This document shows positions 1 to 5,773 of a DNA stretch of 5,773 bases, piece after piece (position 1 is the first letter of the stretch; each line of letters starts with the position of its first letter). Location: NCBI GenBank assembly GCA_014239715.1, contig JAAZYJ010000231.1, forward strand, positions 1 through 5,773, in the 5' to 3' direction. The translations under genes were made by a program, and so were the position numbers. The notes beneath the pieces were generated by a model, which saw nothing but the letters and a program-made list of their open reading frames with translations, made no database searches and was not told where the DNA came from. Source of the stretch: Flavobacteriales bacterium. GTDB taxonomy: Bacteria > Bacteroidota > Bacteroidia > Flavobacteriales > Parvicellaceae.

Positions 1-143
1 AATCCGTCGGAGATAAGGTTCAGGCCGGAGACCCCATTGCTATTGTTGGCAATACAGGATCATTGTCTACCGGAGCACACCTCCATTTTGAGCTCTGGTA
101 TAACGGCAACTCGATCAACCCTCAGGAGTTCATTGCTTTTTAG
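1..143 (+). CDS. M23-family metallopeptidase (LytM-type peptidoglycan endopeptidase), 3' end only
   Basis: Only the last 46 codons are in the window (first full codon at 3, TAG at 141-143); the start lies off the left edge. The visible peptide runs from SVGDKVQAGDPIA through VGNTGSLSTGAHLHFELW to a short tail, NPQEFIAF. This is the C-terminal half of the M23 (lysostaphin/LytM) fold. The GxVGNTGxSTGxHLHFE block is the family signature, and the HxH pair (residues 26 and 28 of the fragment) includes a zinc ligand and a catalytic histidine. By family knowledge these enzymes cut peptide cross-links of peptidoglycan in the periplasm, or act as inactive activators of amidases; the HxH here is intact, but the other zinc ligands lie upstream and cannot be checked. 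The ending just after 'NP..FI' is normal for the family, so the C-terminus is complete. No clear terminator follows. Confidence 0.93.
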   Translation, partial: SVGDKVQAGDPIAIVGNTGSLSTGAHLHFELWYNGNSINPQEFIAF

Positions 144-291
144 CTCTGACATCCCTCTTCTGAAATAGCTGGCTGGATGGGGGCAATACTCTAACGTGAA
201 AGTGGTCTGCCTTAATCCTTAACGGTTCTGACCTATTGTTTCATTTGGTTGGCTGAAGTTTGTATCTTGGGCGCCACAAAATTTTAATCCA

Positions 292-1908
292 ATGAAAAAT
301 AGACTCCATTTCTTTTTACTTGCGCTTCTTATCTTCAATTTTTCTGCAACAGAAGCTCAAGTAAAACTATCCGATGATTTTACAATTAGCACAGGCAAGC
401 CGTACAAGGTAGTTGACGCAAAATTCAAGGAGTATCTTGGCATTAGTGCTACTCGTGCACTTAGTGTTAAATCGAGAGGCGAAGAAGTCATCGTTCAATT
501 GTTTGATGTCGAAAAAGTAACTGAGATCAGCATGAAGGAATACACAGATTTCCCAAAATACAGCAAGATGATCAAGCTGTTGAAGGTGGGTGCGCGTGTG
601 TATTACATCTTCGAAGCATACAATAAAAAAGAAAAGACATTCTCTGTTTATTCAAGAGAGGTCGACGTAACGAATGGAACATTTAATTCAGCAGAAAAAT
701 TATTTACCACTAAAATGCCAGCGGTCAATACGAAAAGCGTTTTTACTGCTGGTGGGTTTGGTTTTGGCGGACCAAGTTTGTATGTCCCTAAAAAGTTCGA
801 AGTTTTCACTTCTTTCGATGATTCAAAGGTGCTGATCCGTTACCGCAATAAGCCCCTGAGCAAAAAAGATGCTGAGAATTATGATCGATTGGGTTTCTAT
901 GTCTTCGACTCGTCAATGAAAAAATTATGGGGGACCGACGTAAAGATGCCGTATACGGAAAAAGAGATGAACAATTTGGCTTATGCCGTCACCAAAAACG
1001 GTGAGGCATGTATGCTTGCGTATCTAATTGCCCAAAAGAAGTTTGAGCTGATTAAGATCGGTACTGATGGGAAACCTGTCCAGCTCAAACTGGATATTAA
1101 TGCAGATCTTTTATTTCAGGAATTCTACGTAAATGAAGACAAAGATGGAAATCTAAATTTTGCAGGATACTATGCTAATGGGATGGACTACAAGTTCTGG
1201 AGCTCTTCCTTGAGCTTTAATACGAATGGAATCTACCAGTTCACCACAGACCTGAACGGCAAGGTGCTGGCTGCCAACGATTATGAGTTTTCTAAAGAGT
1301 TCATTGATCTGTACGCCTCTGAAAGGCAAAAGAAAAAGAACGCTAAAAGAGAGGCCGGAGGAAAAGCAGGCATCCCGGACGTCAAGCTATTGAATTTTAC
1401 CATCAATTCAGATGGTAGCTCAACTTTTGTGGGAGAGCAAAGCTGGTTCGCAAAAGAGCAATACGGCATGTCTCAAGAGACTGTCTTTCATTTCGCTCAC
1501 GCAATCGTAACCCGTGTTGCGGCGGACGGCACATTGCTGTGGCACGCCAAAATTCCTAAGGATCAGGCGGGCATTAGAGGTAAGGGTGGCATGAGCATCA
1601 AATACATGCCAAGTGAATCTTCTGATTACATTTTGTTTCTGGACAACAACAAAAATGCCGATATTGATTTTGATACGCCTCCAGCAAAACACAAAGACGG
1701 AATGGGTGGAATTTTGACTGCAGTCAAAATTAACAACACATCAGGAAAAACAGAGCGACACACCGTTCTGGACCCCAAAAATGTACGTGGAGTTGAGCTC
1801 TTTCAGTTCAAACCATTCAGAATTTTCCATGTTGCAAACAATAGTTTTGTTCTTGAAGCTTACCTGAAAGGAAAGCACGACGGTATAATCAAACTAGAAA
1901 TAAAATAA
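292..1908 (+). CDS. Exported protein of unknown function (538 aa), possible beta-propeller-like fold
   Basis: I do not recognise a characterised family. The N-terminus is a classic Sec signal peptide: MKNR, a hydrophobic core at about residues 6-17, and a likely signal peptidase I site after TEA (residue 22, before QVKL). There is no lipobox cysteine, no later membrane segment and no T9SS sorting domain at the C-terminus, which ends KGKHDGIIKLEIK, so a periplasmic location is the simplest reading. The rest is rich in short alternating beta-strand patterns with turn motifs of the type 'D.DGN', 'GTDGK', 'NSDGSS' and 'AADGTLLW' (about 258, 285, 372 and 411), as in proteins built from repeated beta-sheet blades; this fold is inference. 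A very basic segment (ERQKKKNAKREAGGK, about 344-358) probably forms an exposed loop or helix. The ATG at 292 is chosen because it begins the signal peptide; the sequence before it is A/T-rich without a Shine-Dalgarno motif. A terminator follows 5 bp after the stop, so the gene is probably monocistronic. Confidence 0.85.
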   Translation: MKNRLHFFLLALLIFNFSATEAQVKLSDDFTISTGKPYKVVDAKFKEYLGISATRALSVKSRGEEVIVQLFDVEKVTEISMKEYTDFPKYSKMIKLLKVGARVYYIFEAYNKKEKTFSVYSREVDVTNGTFNSAEKLFTTKMPAVNTKSVFTAGGFGFGGPSLYVPKKFEVFTSFDDSKVLIRYRNKPLSKKDAENYDRLGFYVFDSSMKKLWGTDVKMPYTEKEMNNLAYAVTKNGEACMLAYLIAQKKFELIKIGTDGKPVQLKLDINADLLFQEFYVNEDKDGNLNFAGYYANGMDYKFWSSSLSFNTNGIYQFTTDLNGKVLAANDYEFSKEFIDLYASERQKKKNAKREAGGKAGIPDVKLLNFTINSDGSSTFVGEQSWFAKEQYGMSQETVFHFAHAIVTRVAADGTLLWHAKIPKDQAGIRGKGGMSIKYMPSESSDYILFLDNNKNADIDFDTPPAKHKDGMGGILTAVKINNTSGKTERHTVLDPKNVRGVELFQFKPFRIFHVANNSFVLEAYLKGKHDGIIKLEIK

Positions 1909-1913
1909 CGAAT

Positions 1914-1950
1914 AACCCAGGTTCTTCGCTCCTGGGTTTCGATTTCTCTC
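1914..1950 (+). terminator. Intrinsic terminator after the 292-1908 gene
   Basis: An 8-bp perfect stem, AACCCAGG (1914-1921) with CCTGGGTT (1931-1938), encloses a 9-nt loop and is followed by a T-rich tract (1937-1950, broken by C and G). It begins 5 bp after the stop codon at 1906-1908, the expected place for a rho-independent terminator of that gene. Confidence 0.8.
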
Positions 1951-2139
1951 TTTAGCTCTTGACGACTCCTTGAGATCTGGCGCAAATTAAAATTATTCGC
2001 CGCTTCCTCTCGGTGAATGAAATGCTCTTTAAATTCCTGTGTTTTTCGGGTTGAATCTGATTCCTTAGCGCCTCAAATTTCCCCGTTCTATCCGGAGCTG
2101 ACTTAATACGGGCGAGCAATTGGAACGGTATAAAAACAG

Positions 2140-2179
2140 AAAAGCGAGTAACAGTTCTGGAAGAAATGTACTCGCTTTT
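2140..2179 (-). terminator. Strong bidirectional intrinsic terminator, best oriented for minus-strand transcription
   Basis: Eleven-bp perfect arms AAAAGCGAGTA (2140-2150) and TACTCGCTTTT (2169-2179) surround an 18-nt loop that can pair further (TTCT 2155-2158 with AGAA 2162-2165). Read leftward, the hairpin runs into TTTTCTGTTTTTA (2143 down to 2131), a good U-tract. Read rightward only the four T of the arm are present. It lies 200 bp past the terminator of the preceding gene, so it is more likely to end a leftward transcript from the 2200-2600 region. Confidence 0.7.
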
Positions 2180-2185
2180 ACACTC

Positions 2186-2203
2186 TGAGCTGTAAACAGC
2201 TCA
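2186..2203. repeat. Inverted repeat, short hairpin next to the terminator
   Basis: TGAGCTG (2186-2192) and CAGCTCA (2197-2203) are perfect 7-bp arms around a TAAA loop. It sits 6 bp from the terminator at 2140-2179, giving two tandem hairpins at the 3' end of any leftward transcript. There is no T-tract of its own, so it is probably RNA structure rather than a second terminator. Confidence 0.6.
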
Positions 2204-2577
2204 CAATGCCCAAACTACTGTTATTATGACTTTGGCTTCCACACTTCTCCGAAGAGCTGTGCTTTCACTTCTAATTTTCCGACAACCGTTGACATACACT
2301 GAGTTTCCGAAAAAACCAGCTTGGTTAACACTTATCAAGACAACTTAAGTTCAGTTTTGCTAACGAAGTAGCCTACCTCACCTGCCTCATCTTCCTGAAA
2401 TGTTTCAGACCTAGATCCTACTCCACTCGTAGAGCCCTGAGCCTACCGATATCCCTTTCAAGCTATCAGATTATAGTGGCATATTTTTGGAGCTTCGCTC
2501 TCTCAGATCCAAGACTTTCTTCGTCTGTCTTGTACCCTTTTAATTAATTCACTACTCGATTCAGTACTCGGGAGAAT

Positions 2578-2599
2578 CTCACCCGTTGGTGAGTCTTTT
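2578..2599. repeat. GC-rich hairpin CTCACC-CGTT-GGTGAG
   Basis: A 6-bp perfect stem (2578-2583 with 2588-2593) closes a 4-nt loop and is followed on the plus strand by TCTTTTA. It could be a weak rightward terminator, but no rightward gene precedes it. Alternatively it is a structured element near the 5' end of a leftward transcript starting around 2611. The pairing is seen directly; the role is unknown. Confidence 0.45.
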
Positions 2600-2617
2600 A
2601 TCCCTCGTTTGGTTCTA

Positions 2618-2650
2618 TAAACATACGCCAAGTAACTATTGAATTGCAAA
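2618..2650 (-). promoter_or_regulatory. Candidate Bacteroidota-type promoter, minus strand
   Basis: On the minus strand a TTTG (2650-2647) is followed after 21 nt by TATGTTTA (2625-2618). Bacteroidota primary promoters have TTTG or TTG about 17-23 nt before TAnnTTTG; this copy has one mismatch, the last base. Transcription would start near 2611 and run leftward to the terminator at 2140-2179, a transcript of about 480 nt. The region is AT-rich, so a chance match is quite possible. Confidence 0.3.
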
Positions 2651-2664
2651 CATTTTACTTTCAA

Positions 2665-2710
2665 GTTATTAATACGTTTTTAACGTCAGTTATTAACAAT
2701 TGTTGATAAC
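2665..2710. promoter_or_regulatory. AT-rich dyad cluster upstream of the VWA gene, possible operator
   Basis: Positions 2689-2710 form a 22-bp inverted repeat, GTTATTAACAA/TTGTTGATAAC, in which every pair matches except one T/G. The left half-site GTTATTAA also occurs as a direct repeat 24 bp earlier (2665-2672). Between the copies lies a smaller palindrome, ACGTT-TTT-AACGT (2674-2686). A long gapless dyad of this kind is typical of a binding site for a dimeric regulator. It lies about 90 bp before the start codon at 2801, between that gene and the candidate leftward promoter at 2618-2650, so it could act on either. No regulator gene is visible in the window. Confidence 0.4.
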
Positions 2711-2800
2711 TCCTGTTGCGCAGAAAATAATTAACCCCAACAATGCGTTAGTTATACTTCGGAGCGCTTCACTACATTTACCATCCTCAAACACATTAAG

Positions 2801-4153
2801 ATGCGTCGAGCAGTCTTGACATTTCAAATTCTCCTGCTGTGCTGTCTCATGAGCGGTTACGGCCAGGTTTCATTAAGCTCAGCTCTAGCAGATTTCCAAT
2901 TGATCCGGGAAAACTCACAAAGGTATGTCGACCTTGAAATTGTAAGCCGTTCGGATAGAAAGGAATATGTCTTCCGCATGGATGCCCCGGACACTTACGT
3001 CATTATCTTCTCAAACAAGACGCTTGAAAACGGACAAAAGGAGCACATCCGAATCAAATTCAACCCTAAAAATACGGGCTACTTCGAGCATACGCTCCGA
3101 CTTCATGTGAGCAGCAGTGATGTTCCGATAATCGTCAAAACAAAAGGATACGTCGAGCAGCTGCCGAAAGACACAAACCCTGATTGTCCGAGCTTTGAAT
3201 ACAAAAATGTTACTTTGGAGAATAGTTTTCAGCTAACCGCAGAAGTAGTAGATGAACGGTCAAAGCTGCCAATTCCGGGTGCTGAAATTATCTTAGTGCG
3301 CAATGGATCTATCGCTTCTGAGCTAATTACCGGAGAAAGTGGGATAGCCAGTAAAGCTGTTCCTTTGGGTCTTTACTATTTTATATTTTCCGCAGACGGA
3401 TATTTGAGCGAGGAGTTCGCTTCCTATGTGAACAATACCAACGACTACGTATACGCTGAGCTACAACAATTAGAGAAATCGGAAACTGAAGAGCTTTCCA
3501 CGGTTGTGACGGCATCTGATTCGATCTTCCCGACCGCACCAGACAGCCCTTTGTTCACAGACACAACAGAGTTCCCCCTGACCAGGTTTGCTTCGAACAA
3601 CATCGTTTTCTGCATAGATATTTCTGCATCTATGAAATATACCGGCAAGCTTGATCTGTTGAAAGCTTCTATGGTTGAGCTTACAGAAATGTTAAGACAG
3701 GTTGACAACGTTACTATCGTCACTTATGCTTCAGAAGCGGAGGTGCTTATGGAAACAACTTCAGCAGCTGATAAGGTTCAGATCATGGATCACATTGAGC
3801 GGCTGGAGGCAAAAGGGTATACCGCAGGAGTTGCCGGAATGAAGCTGGCCTATTCCAAGGCAACAGATGCTTTTATTTCAGCCGGAAACAATCAAGTAAT
3901 TATGGTTACGGATGGTGGCTTTAACCGAGGAAAGGGAAGCGCCAGGAGACTCGCCAGAAAGTACGCGAGAAAACGGATCAAGATGAGTGTGGTCGGAATC
4001 AAAAATACCGCCATTTATGAAAGAAGCATGCGGGATGTTGCAAAAAGCGGCGAAGGTAATTTTGTGGAGATCAACACCTATGACGATGCCCGGTCAGCCC
4101 TCAAAGCCGAGATCAAGAGTCAATCAGCTATACCATTTGAGCAGAAAAAGTAA
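2801..4153 (+). CDS. Exported VWA-domain protein with Ig-like and carboxypeptidase-regulatory-like domains (450 aa)
   Basis: Probably a periplasmic or surface metal-dependent binding protein; partner unknown. A signal peptide (residues 1-21, hydrophobic core about 8-18, cleavage near GYG/Q) is followed by three regions. Residues about 28-118 resemble an ASH/hydin-like Ig domain (IRIKFNPKNTGYFEHTLRL). Residues about 142-224 resemble a carboxypeptidase-regulatory-like domain (AEVVDERSKLPIPGAEIIL, then GLYYFIFSADGYLSEEF). After an acidic/Thr/Pro-rich linker, residues about 267-440 form a VWA domain. Its metal-site (MIDAS) residues are all present: DxSxS at D273, S275 and S277, T341 in GYTAG, and D371 in VTDGGF. 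The stretch NQVIMVTDGGFN resembles VWA domains of the YfbK type, but the outer domains differ. The cysteines at 14-15 do not make a good lipobox, so I prefer signal peptidase I. The ATG at 2801 starts the signal peptide; no Shine-Dalgarno is present. No operon partner is visible, and no clear promoter was found, only the dyads at 2665-2710. Confidence 0.9.
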   Translation: MRRAVLTFQILLLCCLMSGYGQVSLSSALADFQLIRENSQRYVDLEIVSRSDRKEYVFRMDAPDTYVIIFSNKTLENGQKEHIRIKFNPKNTGYFEHTLRLHVSSSDVPIIVKTKGYVEQLPKDTNPDCPSFEYKNVTLENSFQLTAEVVDERSKLPIPGAEIILVRNGSIASELITGESGIASKAVPLGLYYFIFSADGYLSEEFASYVNNTNDYVYAELQQLEKSETEELSTVVTASDSIFPTAPDSPLFTDTTEFPLTRFASNNIVFCIDISASMKYTGKLDLLKASMVELTEMLRQVDNVTIVTYASEAEVLMETTSAADKVQIMDHIERLEAKGYTAGVAGMKLAYSKATDAFISAGNNQVIMVTDGGFNRGKGSARRLARKYARKRIKMSVVGIKNTAIYERSMRDVAKSGEGNFVEINTYDDARSALKAEIKSQSAIPFEQKK

Positions 4154-4155
4154 TT

Positions 4156-4183
4156 CCCAGCCGAGGCCGGGGACAATATTGTC
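4156..4183. repeat. Adjacent palindromes just after the VWA gene
   Basis: Two bases after the stop codon, CCC-A-GCC (4156-4162) can pair with GGC-C-GGG (4165-4171) around a tight loop. This is followed immediately by the perfect 12-bp palindrome GACAATATTGTC (4172-4183). No T-tract follows on either strand, so this is not a standard terminator, though it may stabilise the 3' end of the mRNA. The 124 bp between the convergent stop codons hold no other clear signal. Confidence 0.4.
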
Positions 4184-4277
4184 TGAGTGCTGATCAGTTT
4201 GCCTTCGCTGTTTTTGATGTGGTCACCATCAGAACCCGAGCATCCTGAAAATTATTCCTCTTCTGGCTCAGATGGGC

Positions 4278-5773
4278 TCATAGTTTAACCAATTTGATCG
4301 TTCCTGAAGAACCATCTTTCATTTTAGCCGAAATCAAGTATATTCCGCTTGGCCAATTATCTAAAGGTATTGTAACCTTATTTTCTGGGAAGGTCTCAAC
4401 ATAAATTAAGTTGCTATATATGTCCGTTATTTTCAATGAAAGAAACCCAATATTGGAAGATTCAAGAACTACTTTTTCATTGACCGGATTAGGAAAGGCT
4501 CGAAAGAGGTTAGTTGCTTCATCAAATATATCTACATTGTTTTCTATCGAATAAGTGCCAGTTGCTGTGCAACCCATGCTATCACTAACGACAAGGGTAT
4601 ATATCCCTGCTACTAAGCCAGAAATGGTATTGTTGGTGCTGCCCGTATTCCAGAGGTAGCTGTAGCTGCTTATTCCCCCAATAGCATCAACTGTAATAGC
4701 GCCGTCGCCACCAATTGTTTCGTTTACTACAGTAGCTATTAAATATAGGCTGTCTGGGGTGAAGGTCGTGAAGGCTTGTTGATCGGAAATGCAACTTCCG
4801 GATACAAAGTCCACAGTATAAGCGCCCGCTTCCAAAAATAAAGAGTCGCCGCCACTGGTAGACCAATACTGATTAAAACCTGATGCCGTTTCAGTTACGC
4901 TGAACATCCACGAGCTGTCTGTCAGAAAATCAGCAAATAAGAATGTTGAATCACCGTAACAACTCGGTACAGAAGTAGAAAATGATGGTTTAGGCGTGTA
5001 ATGCAATAGAAAACGGTGGTTCATGGTAGTGTCCATCATTGCGAATATGAAGCTCGTATCGGATACAACTTCATAATTTGCCCCCGTAAATTTGTCGTGC
5101 AAAGACATGCATCCGTTTTCTGCGATGGAGGAAACGTTGGAGAAATCCAATTCGTAATCGCCAGAAACACCGACAAAGGCGTTTAATGGAATAGCAACTT
5201 CTTGTCCTACATGAATGGAGTTTACTGATACATTAGTGCTTCCGCTGATCATAGACAGATTGGGGGCACCTGCCAGAATTGAATTTAATTTCGCGAAGTC
5301 TAATCCCGGGTCAAAGCCACTGGTAGATTGGTTTTCAATACGAAGAATGGCTTCGTCTGAAAAGGTATTCTGATCTCCGGAGAGCTTTATTTTCATGAAA
5401 GAAATGGCCTGTGTAGCCTTCATTACGAAACCAGGGTCTTCGTCTGATTTATCTGACTCGTTGAATACAATTTGAGGGCCATTGTTATTGGCGTGTATCC
5501 AAAATGCCTGAGAAGAAGGAACGTTAATGTCAACTCCGTTGGTTCCTGATCCAGGTCCGCCTCCACCAGCGTAAATTCCATAGTTTCCTGCTGTTCCACT
5601 CCAGACCCAGTAGGCATCGTCAATATTGATTTTTCGGCTAGCACCAATGTCGTCCCAGTTCACAGAACACGGATATGGGTTTCCGATTAGGTTCCATCCT
5701 TTCTCGTCTGAAGCTGCCGCGATTTCTGCTGGAAGCGTGTTTTGATAATCGAGATTAATCGTTTGGTCGCCAG
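4278..5773 (-). CDS. Type IX secretion cargo protein with SprB-like repeat and C-terminal sorting domain, 5' end missing
   Basis: The reading frame is open to the right edge, so the true start lies outside; 497 residues are visible (first full codon at 5771-5769, TGA at 4280-4278). A GTG at 5663 could be mistaken for a start, but the 36 codons before it read [10 protein letters not shown] then [15 protein letters not shown], a motif common in large Bacteroidota surface proteins. Fragment residues about 25-100 continue it ([17 protein letters not shown]). About 110-260 is a beta-rich region ending [11 protein letters not shown], then an Ig-like stretch with two cysteines (about 271 and 327). 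About 339-409 is SprB-repeat-like ([45 protein letters not shown]). About 421-497 is a T9SS type A sorting domain: [41 protein letters not shown]. By family knowledge this domain directs export across the outer membrane by the Por/T9SS machinery and is then removed. The function of the mature protein is unknown; adhesin or surface protein is likely. It converges with the VWA gene. Confidence 0.92.
   Translation of the reverse strand, partial: GDQTINLDYQNTLPAEIAAASDEKGWNLIGNPYPCSVNWDDIGASRKINIDDAYWVWSGTAGNYGIYAGGGGPGSGTNGVDINVPSSQAFWIHANNNGPQIVFNESDKSDEDPGFVMKATQAISFMKIKLSGDQNTFSDEAILRIENQSTSGFDPGLDFAKLNSILAGAPNLSMISGSTNVSVNSIHVGQEVAIPLNAFVGVSGDYELDFSNVSSIAENGCMSLHDKFTGANYEVVSDTSFIFAMMDTTMNHRFLLHYTPKPSFSTSVPSCYGDSTFLFADFLTDSSWMFSVTETASGFNQYWSTSGGDSLFLEAGAYTVDFVSGSCISDQQAFTTFTPDSLYLIATVVNETIGGDGAITVDAIGGISSYSYLWNTGSTNNTISGLVAGIYTLVVSDSMGCTATGTYSIENNVDIFDEATNLFRAFPNPVNEKVVLESSNIGFLSLKITDIYSNLIYVETFPENKVTIPLDNWPSGIYLISAKMKDGSSGTIKLVKL

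Larger units (their letters stand above)
1909..2800. other. Long gene-free region; purine-rich minus strand with hairpins, possible small RNA or decayed gene
   Basis: No convincing protein gene is visible in these 892 bp. The longest open stretch is on the minus strand from 2200 to 1952 (82 codons without a stop), but it has no ATG or GTG and runs through the terminator hairpin, so it is probably chance. Between about 1950 and 2550 the plus strand is pyrimidine-rich and the minus strand purine-rich, the bias usual for a transcribed strand. On the minus strand two in-frame open segments, 2442-2335 and 2331-2224, are separated only by a TGA TAA pair, and a third lies in another frame near 2540-2470. 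They read like coding sequence (KLEVKAQLFGEVWKPKS ends the second) but resemble no family I know. Purine richness alone can produce such peptides, so a structured RNA, a decayed gene or plain spacer all remain possible. Confidence 0.5.

Noticed and set aside
244..270. Possible promoter for the 292-1908 gene: TTTG at 244 and TATCTTGG at 263
   Set aside because: The second element has one mismatch to TAnnTTTG, but the spacing is 15 nt, shorter than the usual 17-23, and the only other TTG (236-238) gives 24. Not strong enough to list as a feature.
1281..1692. Two minus-strand open frames (62 and 90 codons) inside the 292-1908 gene
   Set aside because: They lie opposite a well-supported gene with a signal peptide and have no recognisable protein features; they are shadows of the plus-strand coding sequence.
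2395..2408. Short palindrome CTGAAA-TG-TTTCAG
   Set aside because: Six-bp arms in AT-rich spacer are expected by chance, and the site is not placed near a promoter or gene end.
2461..2550. Transposase-like remnant on the minus strand (reading ERAKLQKYATII, then LERDIGRLRALRVE)
   Set aside because: The peptides look like a coiled-coil of an IS3-type OrfA, but they are broken by stops, no terminal inverted repeats or target duplication is visible, and purine-rich sequence readily gives such Glu/Arg/Lys-rich reading.
2689..2710. DnaA boxes or a replication origin in the AT-rich dyad
   Set aside because: TTATCAACA and TTATTAACA resemble the DnaA box TTATCCACA but lack the conserved CACA end, there is no cluster of good boxes, and no replication gene is nearby.
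3445..4193. Minus-strand frame at 3445-3723 and plus-strand frame at 3987-4193 overlapping the VWA gene
   Set aside because: The overlapped sequence encodes the VWA domain including conserved metal-site residues, so the alternative frames are by-products.
5423..5647. 74-codon minus-strand frame inside the T9SS protein gene
   Set aside because: It overlaps the in-frame sequence that continues the NPYP/NWDDIG region and shows no domain or signal of its own.

Overview
The window looks like chromosomal DNA from a Bacteroidota bacterium (Cytophagia/Flavobacteriia type). The strongest clue is a secreted protein on the minus strand ending in a type IX secretion (T9SS) C-terminal sorting domain, with an SprB-like repeat before it. 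The two complete genes also start in A/T-rich sequence with no Shine-Dalgarno motif, as is usual in this phylum. All recognisable products are exported or envelope-associated.

Layout. Positions 1-143 hold the 3' end of an M23-family peptidoglycan endopeptidase (plus strand). Positions 292-1908 encode a 538-residue exported protein of unknown function (plus), followed at once by a clear intrinsic terminator. Positions 1909-2800 contain no convincing protein gene. This stretch is not featureless: its minus strand is purine-rich and carries a candidate Bacteroidota-type promoter (2618-2650), short open segments, and tandem hairpins ending in a strong bidirectional terminator (2140-2179). A small RNA or decayed gene transcribed leftward is possible. 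A near-perfect 22-bp dyad (2689-2710) and smaller repeats lie just upstream of the next gene. Positions 2801-4153 (plus) encode an exported three-domain protein: an Ig-like (ASH/hydin-type) domain, a carboxypeptidase-regulatory-like domain and a von Willebrand factor A (VWA) domain with an intact metal-binding site. It converges with the T9SS cargo gene on the minus strand (4278 to beyond the right edge); 124 bp separate the two stop codons and contain palindromes but no clear terminator.

There is no operon here: each gene appears to be its own transcription unit, and a shared pathway cannot be inferred beyond cell-envelope or secreted function. No mobile element, CRISPR array, tRNA or rRNA was recognised. 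The most interesting parts are the unexplained 890-bp intergenic region and the domain combination of the VWA protein.
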